DNA from: Triticum aestivum
Taxonomy: Eukaryota > Streptophyta > Magnoliopsida > Poales > Poaceae
Assembly (NCBI RefSeq): GCF_018294505.1
Contig: NC_057808.1
Span: 228,963,780-229,027,779 of the forward strand
DNA length: 64,000 nucleotides
Direction of reading: 5' to 3'
Shown: positions 56,375-64,000 of the stretch, piece by piece
Position numbering within the stretch: the stretch's first letter is position 1
Layout of the letters: the number at the start of each line of letters is the position of its first letter
The notes under the pieces: generated by a model
What the model was told of the DNA's origin: nothing
The model's database searches: none
Seen by the model: only the letters and a program-made list of their open reading frames with translations
Made by a program: the position numbers and the translations under genes

Positions 56375-57702
56375 TCCAGTCATTCCTTCTGCTTATATTG
56401 AGAAACCACCTTTCCCTGTTAGGATAAAGGAACATGCTAAGGTCTCAACAGTGGTTAACAAAAGCTATAGTAGAACACCTAAACCTGATGAAAAAAATAA
56501 AGTAGAACCTAGTATTGCTATGCTTAAAGATCTCTTGGAAGAAGATATGGATGGGCATGTTATTTACTTTTGCGAAGAAGCTGCTAGAATTGCCAATCCT
56601 GATAAAAAGGATAAACATAGACCTGTTGTTGGCATGCCTGTTGTCTCAGTAAAAATAGGAGATCACTGTTATTATGGTTCATGTGACATAGGTGCTAGTG
56701 TGAGTGCTATTCCTTACACTTTATATCAAGAAATTATGAATGACATAGCACCCACAGAAATAGAAGACATAGATGTTAATATTAAACTTGCTAATGGAGA
56801 CACTATATCACCAATTGGGATTGTTAGAGATGTTGAAGTCTTATGTGGCAAAATAAAATACCCTACTGATTTTCTTGTTCTTGGTTCCCCACAAGATGAC
56901 TTTTGTCCATTTTCTTTGGTAGACCTTTCTTGAACACCGCTAATGCTAAAAAAGATTGTGAGAAACAAACTGTCGGTGTTAGTTTTGGTGATGAGTCTCA
57001 TGAGTTTAAGTTTTCCAAGTTTAGTAGATAGCTTCATGAAAAAGAATTGCCTAGTAAGGATGAAATAATTGGTCTTGCTTCTATTGTTGTACCACCTACT
57101 GATCCTTTAGAACAATATTTGCTAGACCATGAAAATGATTTACATATGCATGAAAGAAATGAAATAGATAATATTTTCTTTGAACAACGTCCTCTGCTTA
57201 AACACAATTTGCCTATTGAAACTCTAGGAGGTCCTCCTCCACCTTAAGGTGATCCTGTGTTTGAATTAAAAGAATTGCCAGACACTTTGAAATATGTTTA
57301 TCTTGATGAAAAGAAGATATATCCTGTCATTATTAGTGCTAACCTTTAGAACATGAAGAAGAAACATTATTGAAAGTTCTAAGGAAGCACCGAGCTGCTA
57401 TTGGATATACTCTTGATTATTTAAAGGGCATTAGTCCCACTCCATGTGAGCACACAATTAATATGGAACCTGCTGCTAAACCTGTTGTTGATCACCAACG
57501 TCGGTTAAATCTGAAGATGAAAGAAGTGGTAAGAACGGAAATAGTAAAACTTCTGGAAGCAGGTATAATATATCCCATAGCTGATAGTAGATGGGTATGT
57601 CCTCTTCATTGTGTCCCTAAGAAAGGAGGCATTACTGTTGTTCCTAATGATAAGACTGAACTTATTCCACAAAGAATTGTTACATGCTATAGAATGGTAA
57701 TT
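56367..57702 (+). repeat. Tandem duplication in element D, copy 2
   Basis: Same content as 55027-56362. This copy keeps the protease frame but has lost one C near 57347 (CTTTAGAAC for CTTTCAGAAC), creating a stop. It runs straight into the rest of RT. Confidence 0.92.
56451..56933 (+). pseudogene. Element D protease, copy 2
   Basis: One unbroken frame of 160 codons from VNKSYSRTPKPDEKNK to FSLVDLS, with GMPVVSVKIGDHCYYGSCDI and DIGAS at 56685-56699. This is the better-preserved of the two copies. It belongs to the polyprotein and is not an independent gene; the ATG at its start is internal. Confidence 0.82.
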
Positions 57703-58959
57703 GATTTTAGAAAATTAAACAAAGCAACTAGAAAAGATTATTACCCTCTACCTTTTATTGATCAAATGCTAGAAAGATTATCTAAGCACACACATTTTTG
57801 CTTCCTTGGATATTCTGGTTTTTCACAAATACCTGTTGCTCAACCTAATCAAGAAAAGACCACTTTTACTTGTCCCTTCAGAACTTATGCTTATAGACGT
57901 ATGCCTTTTGGTTTATGCAATGCACCTGCTACCTTTCAAAGATGTATGACTGCTATATTCTCTGACTTTTGTGAAAAGATTGTTGAGGTTTTCATGGATG
58001 ATTTCTCTATTTATGGGAAGTCTTTTGATGATTGTTTAGGCAATCTTGATCGAGTTTTGTAGCGATGCGAGCAAACAAATCTTGTCTTGAATTGGGAGAA
58101 GTGCCACTTTATGGTTAATGAATGTATTGTCTTGGGTCATAAAATTTCTGAAAGGGGTATTGAAGTGGACAAAGCTAAGGTTGATGCAATTGAGAAAATG
58201 CCATGTCCTAAAGATATCAAAGGTATTCGTAGTTTCCTAGGTCATGCTGGTTTCTATAGGAGATTTATCAAAGACTTTTCTAAAATTTCTAGGCCTCTTA
58301 CGAGTCTTTTGCAAAAGGATATTCCTTTTGTTTTTTATGATGATTGTTTAGAAGCCTTTCAAATACTCAAGAAAGCCTTAATTTCTGCACCTATTGTTCA
58401 ACCACCTGATTGGAACTTGCCTTTTGAAATTATGTGTGATTCTAGTGATTATGTTGTTGGTGCCATTCTAGGACAAAGAGTTGATAAGAAACTGAATGTT
58501 ATTCATTATGCTAGTAAAACTCTAGACAGTGCACAAAGAAACTATGCAACTACTGAAAAAGAACTCTTAGCAGTGGTGTTTGCTTGTGATAAATTTAGAC
58601 CTTATATTGTTGATTCAAAAGTAATTGCTCACATCGATCATGTTGCTATTAAGTATCTTATGGAAAAGAATGATGCTAAACCTAGACTTATTCGATGGGT
58701 TCTCTTGCTAAAAGAAATTGATTTACATTTCACTGATAGAAAAGGAGCTGAGAACCCCGTAGCTGATAACTTGTCTAGGCTTGAAAATGTGCCTGATGAC
58801 CCACTACCTATTGATGATAGTTTTCCCGATGAGCAGTTAGCTGCAATAAATGTTGCTCATAACACTCCTTGGTATGCTAACTATGCTAATTACATTGTTG
58901 CTAAATATTTACCACCTAAATTTACTTACCAACAAAAGAAAAAAAATTATATGATTTAA
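57047..58959 (+). pseudogene. Element D reverse transcriptase and RNase H
   Basis: The pieces are 57047-57247, 57370-58062 and 58087-58959. RT shows VIDFRKLNKATRKDYYPLPF, MPFGLCNAPATFQRCM and the catalytic FMDD (57991-58002). A TAG at 58060-58062 follows. Then come LGHKISERGIEVDKAKVDAI, FLGHAGFYRRFIKDFSKIS and RNase H with MCDSSDYVVGAILGQ (Asp), TTEKELLAVVFA (Glu) and NPVADNLSRL (Asp), with catalytic positions kept. In the LGYSGFSQIPV block relatives have Asp (DGYSG or DAYSG), here Tyr-Ser with Gly before it, so the first catalytic Asp looks lost. Confidence 0.9.
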
Positions 58960-60197
58960 GACACTACTTTTGGGATGACCCACATCTTTATAAAGAAGGA
59001 GTAGATGGTATTATTAGACGTTGTGTACCTGAGCATGAATAGGGACAAATCCTATGGAAATGTCACTCCGAAGCTTATGGAGGGCATCATGCTGGAGATA
59101 GAACTGCTCACAAGGTATTGCGGTCTGGATTTTATTGGCCTACTCTCTTCAAGGATGCCCGTAATTTTGTCTTATCTTGTGATGAATGCATAAGAATAGG
59201 TAATATCAGTAAGCGTCAAGAAATGTCTATGAATTATTCACTTGCTGTTGAACCATTTGATGTTTGGGGATTTTATTACATGGGACTTTTTCCTTCCTCT
59301 AATGGGTATACACGTATTTTGGTTGCTGTTGATTATGTTACTAAATATGTAGAAGCTATTCCAACTAGTAGTGCTGATCACAACACCTCTGTTAAAATGC
59401 TTAAGGAAGTTATTTTCCCAAGGTTTGGAGTCCCTAGATATTTAATGATTGATGGTCGTTCACACTTTATTCATGGTGCTTTTCCGTAAAATGATTGCCA
59501 AGTATGATGTTAACCATAGAATTGCATCACCTTATCATCCTTAGTCTAGTGGTCAAGTTGAACTTAGCAATAGAGAAATAAAATTAATCTTGCAAAAGAC
59601 TGTTAATAGGTCCATGAAGAATTGGTCTAAGAAATTAGATGATGCACTTTGGGCTTATAGAACAACATATAAAAATCATATGGGTATGTCTCCTTATAAA
59701 ATGGTTTGTGGAAAATCTTGTCATTTGCCTCTTGAGTTAGAACATAAAGCATATTGGGCAATCAAAGAACTCAATTATGATTTCAAACTTGCCGGTGAAA
59801 AGAGGTTATTTGATATTAGCTCATTAGATGAATGGAGAACCCAAGCTTATGAAAATGCAAATTATTCAAAGAAAAAGTTAAAAGATGGCATGACAAGAGA
59901 ATCCAAAAGCGTGAGTTTAAAGCTGGAGAATATGTTATTTTGTACAACTCTCGTTTCAGATTCTTTGCAGGAAAATTCCTCTCAAAATGGGAAGGCCCAT
60001 ATGTTATCGAGGAGGTTTATCGGTCTAGAGCCATCAAAATAAATAATGCCGAAGGTACTAACCCAAAGGTTGTCAATGAGCAACGAATAAAGCATTATAT
60101 CTCAAGTACACCCATTAATTTTGGAAGTAATATTATCCAAACTTTGGCACCGGAAGAACACATAAAAGAGTCCTTCCGGAACACTCTAGAATCGTGA
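58960..60197 (+). pseudogene. Element D integrase
   Basis: The zinc region GGHHAGDRTAHKVLRSGFYW...CDECIRIGN is at about 59085-59200. In the core, FDVWGFYYMGLFPSS lacks the first catalytic Asp (relatives have GIDFMGPFP). The second Asp is present in LMIDGRSHFIHG, and Glu in SSGQVELSNREIK. Stops lie at 59038-59040, 59487-59489 and 59542-59544. The C-terminal part GPYVIEEVYRSRAIKINNAEG is in another frame (59940-60197). Integrase would insert the cDNA; this one is dead. 60198-60534 is spacer without a gene. Confidence 0.87.
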
Positions 60198-60534
60198 AAA
60201 TAAGGAGGTATGTGATACGGTAAGTAAACGGACTCCGAAAAATCCACAAAAATATTTTTTGTCAGTTTGGAATATTTAGAAAAGTAGGAAAATAAGAAAC
60301 TTCCAGGAAGCGTACCCTAGTGGGCACAAGACACCAGTGCGCGCCAGGCCAGGCGCGCCCAGGTGGGTTGTGCCCACCTGGGACACCTTCCGGACTCCGT
60401 TTTTCTACAGCTTGCTTGTTTCATAAGATAAAAAATCTATATATACTCCCCAAACCTGTTGATCACCGTATCGCGGAGAAATCCTCTATTCTCTTTTCTA
60501 ACTGTTTTCGGTCAGATCTATCAAGCCATGCATC

Positions 60535-60933
60535 ATGTCTTCCTCCTCCTCCAACAACATGGAAGAAGATGCTTGGTTGATGAATATCGAGCTAAAGAGG
60601 GAGGAGCCCACGGACGCCGTCAAGAGAGACAAGGGCAAGGAGGCTACAATAGATCCACCCTCGGTGGCAGAACAAGTACTGCCGGCCGAGGAGGAAGAAG
60701 AAGATATCCTTAAGCCTTACCTTGCTCATCTTACCCCTACTGAGATTGAAGCCTTTCGAATCATTGAAACAGTTCGCGTCCAAAATAAGTATCTCACTCA
60801 CGAAAATATTCTGCATCAAGAGCATATCATCCACCTCCAGAGCGTCATCCGTCGATTGGAGAATCTATTGATCCTTAAGGATAGGATCGCTTTATCACCA
60901 CCACCATCTTCTTCACCACCAAAGGAAAATTGA
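60535..60933 (+). CDS. Extra ORF after pol in element D, 132 aa, coiled coil
   Basis: An intact frame from ATG 60535 (MSSSSSNNMEEDAWLMNIEL) to TGA 60931-60933. The N-terminus is Ser- and Glu-rich (KRDKGKEAT, PAEEEEEDILKPYL). A helix with heptad-like leucines follows (TPTEIEAFRIIETVRVQNKY to SVIRRLENLLILKDRIAL), then a short Ser/Pro tail. No signal peptide or membrane segment is visible, so it is not a classical env, although it lies where Athila elements carry env-like ORFs. Being intact beside a ruined pol is notable. The function is unknown. Confidence 0.6.
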   Translation: MSSSSSNNMEEDAWLMNIELKREEPTDAVKRDKGKEATIDPPSVAEQVLPAEEEEEDILKPYLAHLTPTEIEAFRIIETVRVQNKYLTHENILHQEHIIHLQSVIRRLENLLILKDRIALSPPPSSSPPKEN

Positions 60934-60951
60934 GTATCGGGTATTGGCACT

Positions 60952-61640
60952 TGATGTCTACTACGCAACCTTCTCCTTAAGGACGTTGTTGGGCCTCCAA
61001 GTGCAGAGGTTTGTAGGACAATAGCAAATTTCCCTCAAGTGGATGACCTAAGGTTTATCAATCCGTGGGAGGTGTAGGATGAAGATGGTCTCTCTCAAAC
61101 AACCCTGCAACCAAATAACAAAGATTCTCTTGTGTCCCCAACACACCCAATACAATGGTAAATTGTATAGGTGCACTAGTTCGGCGAAGAGATGGTGATA
61201 CAAGTGCAATATGGATGGTAGATATAGGTTTTTGTAATCTGGAAATATAAAAACAGCAAGGTAACTAATGATAAAAGTCAGCACAAACGGTATTGCAATG
61301 CGTTGAAACAAGGCCTAGGGTTAATACTTTCACTAGTGCAAGTTCTCTCAACAATAATAACATAATTGGATCATATAACTATCCCTCAACATGCAACAAA
61401 GAGTCACTCCAAAGTCACTAATAGCAGAGAACAAACGAAGAGATTATTGTAGGGTACGAAACTACCTCAAAGTTATCCTTTCTGATCAATCTATTCAAGA
61501 GTCTGTAGTAAAATAACACGAAGCTATTCTTTCCATTCGATCTATCATAGAGTTCGTACTAGAATAACACCTTAAGATACAAATCAACCAAAAGCCTAGT
61601 GTCACCTAGATACTACAATGTCACCTCAAGTATCCGTGGG
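60952..61640 (-). repeat. Partial LTR of element E
   Basis: About 690 bp of LTR-like sequence from TGATGTCTACTACGC to CTCAAGTATCCGTGGGTAAT. The expected other end (…GACGTATCA with the polypurine tract beside it) is missing, and internal-type sequence begins at about 61641. A deletion of the LTR's first half and the PPT is the simplest reading. Confidence 0.55.
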
Positions 61641-62969
61641 TAATGTCAACAGTAATAATTCATGCTCAAATATATTTGAATGGCCATATATGCTTAGATC
61701 TTTATCCACCACATGATGCTTGCTAACTAAAGAGTAGGTTGGAATGAGAAGGAATACTACTGACTCTTGCATAAAAGTAAAAGATAGGCCTTTCGCAGAG
61801 GGAAGCAGGGATTTGCAGAGGTGCCAGAGCTCGAAGCTAAAACAGAGATGAAAATAATTTTGAGAGGTATGCTTTCATTGTCAACATAACGACCAAGAGT
61901 TCCCAATATCTTCCATACTAGATACATTATAGGCGGTTCCCAAACAGAAACAACGGGGCCCGTCCAGCTATCAACAATCCTGGGGGAGTTTGTTTAAATT
62001 ATTTGCGAATTTGTTTTTGATCTTTTGATCATAGGACTGGGCATCCCAGTTACCAGCCATTTTCTAGTGAATGATGAGCGGAGTCCACTCATCGTGAGAA
62101 TAACCTACCTAGCATGGAAGATACTGACAGCCCCTAGTCGGTACATGAGCGATTCGGGCATACAAAACAATTTATTATTTGAAGGTTTAGAGTTTGGCAC
62201 ATGCAAATTTACTTGGAACGGCAGGTAAATACCGCATATAGGTAGATATGGTGGACACTCCTGGAATAAACTTGGTTCAAGGAATTTGGATGCACAAGCA
62301 GTATTCCCACTTAGTACAGATATTTTGGCTAGCAAAGGATTCTAAATAGCAAGCACCACATGTTAGAGGATCCATAACAATATAACTTCTATACAAATAT
62401 ACCCAAGCATAACTCATTATGTTGTCTTCCTTGTCCAACTTCAACTAATTTGCTCAGGTTTGAAAATAATTAATGGGGCTCACAATCATAGAAGATGTCC
62501 AAGATAGTATATTTATATGTGAAATTTCTCTTCCTTCAATATTCTTTCATGAGTTGTTCAAGTGACCAATACAATGTTTGCTAACCTTCAATAAATTTAC
62601 CACCTCTACTTCTTATATGTGAAGTCATTACTCCCCATGGGATAAGCATATGAAACATATATAATTTCAGATTTATGATATTCAAATCATTCAACCATTT
62701 ACTCATAGGATATAAGTGAAGCACACGAGTAAATGACAAACTACTCCAAAAAGATATAAGTGAAGATCAATGAGTAGTTAAATAATTATGTAGCTATGTG
62801 AAGACTCTCTCTCATTTAAGAATTTCAGATCTTGGGATATTATTCAAACAGCAAGGAAAACAAAATAAAACGACATTTCAAGGATAGCACCCATCATGTG
62901 AAGAAGCAAAAACTTAGGTTCAACCGATACTAACCGATAATTGTTGAAGAAGAAAGGTGGGATGACTAC

Positions 62970-63770
62970 CGGGGCATCCCCAAGCTTAGATGCTTGAGAC
63001 TTCTTTAAATATTATCTTGGGATGCCTTGGGCATCCCCAAGCTTGATCTTTTGTGTCTCCTTAATTCCTTTTATATCTCGGTTTCCCTAAATCTCAAAAC
63101 TTCATCCACACAAAACTCAACAAGAACTCGTGAGATAAGTTAGTATAAACCAATGCAAAAACCTTATCATTCTCTACTGTAGAAAATCGCTAAAATTATT
63201 ATTCAACATTGCATACTAAATGCCTCTGCATATTTAATACTCCTATCCTCAAATAGAATCATTAAACAAGCAAACATATGCAAACAGAACAGCAATATGC
63301 CAAAACAGTACAGTTTGTAAAGAATGCAAGATTCATCATACTTCCCTAACTCCAAACATTATGAAAATTTACCACTGTGTAGAAAATTTATCAGACCTCA
63401 ATATGCAAAAAGTTTCAACATTTTATCATATTCTGACTTTTCTGGGGAATTTTTGCAACAGCGATAAACTTTCTGTTTTGAAACAGCAACATGTATACTT
63501 GCAAAATAAGCATGGGAAAGGCTATCCTTGACATTTTTTTTGAAAATAAAGATGCAAAACATTATTCTAAATAACAGCAAGAAAATCCTAACAAAAAAAT
63601 AGACGCTCCAAGTAAAACACATATCATGTGGTGAATAAAAATGTGGCTCCAAGTAAAATACCGATGAACGAAGACGAAAGAGGGGATGCCATCCGGGGCA
63701 TCCCCAAGCTTATGCTCTTGGTTGTCCTTTAATATTACCTTGGGGTGCCTTGGGCATCCCCAAGATTAGG
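62970..63770 (-). repeat. CTTGGGGATGCC hairpin motifs in the tail of element E
   Basis: CTTGGGATGCCTTGGGCATC then CCCAAG at about 63017-63042 is a near-perfect inverted repeat. A second one is CTTGGGGTGCCTTGGGCATC then CCCAAG at about 63739-63764. GGGGCATCCCCAAGCTTA lies at 62972-62989 and again at about 63696. Element B has the same motifs and uses one as its polypurine tract. Confidence 0.65.
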
Positions 63771-64000
63771 CTCTTGCCACTACTTATTCCATAGTCCATC
63801 GAATCTTTACCCAAAACTTGAAAACTTCACAACACAAAACTCAACAGAAAACTCGTAAGCTCCGTTAGTATAAGAAAATAAATCACCACTTTTGGTACTG
63901 TTGTGAACTCATTCTAAATTCATATTGGTGTAATATCTACTGTATTCCAACTTCTCTATGGTTCATACCCTCCGATACTACTCATAGATTCATTAAAATA

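Larger units (their letters stand above)
52499..60951 (+). mobile_element. Element D: Ty3/gypsy, Athila-like, 3' end cut off by element E
   Basis: The 5' LTR is 52499-54031, followed by a tRNA-Asp primer site, gag, a duplicated protease/RT segment, RT-RNase H, integrase and an extra ORF. RT with VFMDDFSIYG, a tRNA-Asp primer site and an ORF in env position are features of the Athila lineage. Reading similarity is spread over several frames with stops, so it is defective. The 3' LTR should lie beyond the window, because the reversed element E begins at 60952. Confidence 0.9.
60952..64000 (-). mobile_element. Element E: non-autonomous gypsy element, reversed, runs off the window
   Basis: It starts on the plus strand with TGATGTCTACTACGCAACCT, the reversed end of an LTR whose end AGTAGACATCA parallels element B's AGCAGACATCA. 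LTR-like sequence runs to about 61640 and then passes abruptly into an internal non-coding tail: reversed CTTCACTTATAT motifs (about 62620-62770) and CTTGGGGATGCC motifs (about 62970-63045 and 63685-63765), as in element B 31659-34142. No coding frame is visible within the window. 60947-60951 (GCACT) would be one target copy; the other is outside. Confidence 0.75.

Noticed and set aside
60535..60933. Env gene in element D
   Set aside because: The ORF lacks signal peptide and transmembrane segment, so only the position is env-like.
1..64000. CRISPR arrays, bacterial operons, rRNA genes
   Set aside because: No regularly spaced identical repeats with unique spacers, no ribosome-binding-site-led gene chains and no rRNA similarity; the sequence is plant nuclear DNA.

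Overview
The window is plant nuclear DNA, almost certainly from a Triticeae grass (wheat, Aegilops or barley group). About 80% of it is transposable elements. One is a nearly complete Ty1/copia element of the Angela/BARE/WIS type, recognisable by its LTR start TGTTGGAAATATGCCC. The others are several Ty3/gypsy families with LTRs starting TGATACGTC, a LINE, and Stowaway and Harbinger-like MITEs. I see no bacterial features, no CRISPR array, and no tRNA or rRNA gene.

Layout. 1-7146 is a decayed LINE split by a 2.8 kb solo LTR (3049-5870). The LINE sits in an LTR fragment that ends at 7721. 7722-8406 is low-copy sequence with short tandem repeats. 8407-17111 is the copia element with both LTRs and a GCCAC target-site duplication. 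17345-19496 (minus strand) is a broken F-box/DUF295-like gene holding a Stowaway MITE; a solo LTR (19497-20987) cuts it exactly at its start codon. 20988-25560 holds the gene's former upstream DNA, a MULE-like element, small dispersed repeats, a 188 bp MITE and 1.2 kb of C-poor GA/GT-rich DNA. 25560-28700 and 46184-51175 are two head-to-tail, related, intron-containing gene-like loci whose last exons encode coiled coils. The second is a pseudogene and ends in a long degenerate GGGCC/GTTAACAGGCC array (51370-52300).

Between these two loci lies a nested stack. Element B (29351-46183) is a non-autonomous gypsy element with gag only. Its 3' LTR was hit by element C (34624-45073), a Tat-lineage-like gypsy element. 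C was in turn hit by two solo LTRs, 36178-37707 in gag and 43398-44918 in its own 3' LTR. Every one of these insertions shows a 5 bp target-site duplication.

52499-60951 is element D, an Athila-like gypsy element with a tRNA-Asp primer site, a 1.34 kb tandem duplication across protease and RT, and an intact extra ORF after integrase. D is cut at 60951 by element E, a reversed non-autonomous gypsy element that runs off the right edge.

The observation I rate highest is in element C. An antisense reading frame (42319-41507), with its own TATA-like box, encodes a nuclear-localisation-like basic stretch, a B3-type DNA-binding domain and an acidic serine-rich tail, between the remains of pol and the 3' LTR. 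No coding region in the window is clearly an intact, functional host gene.
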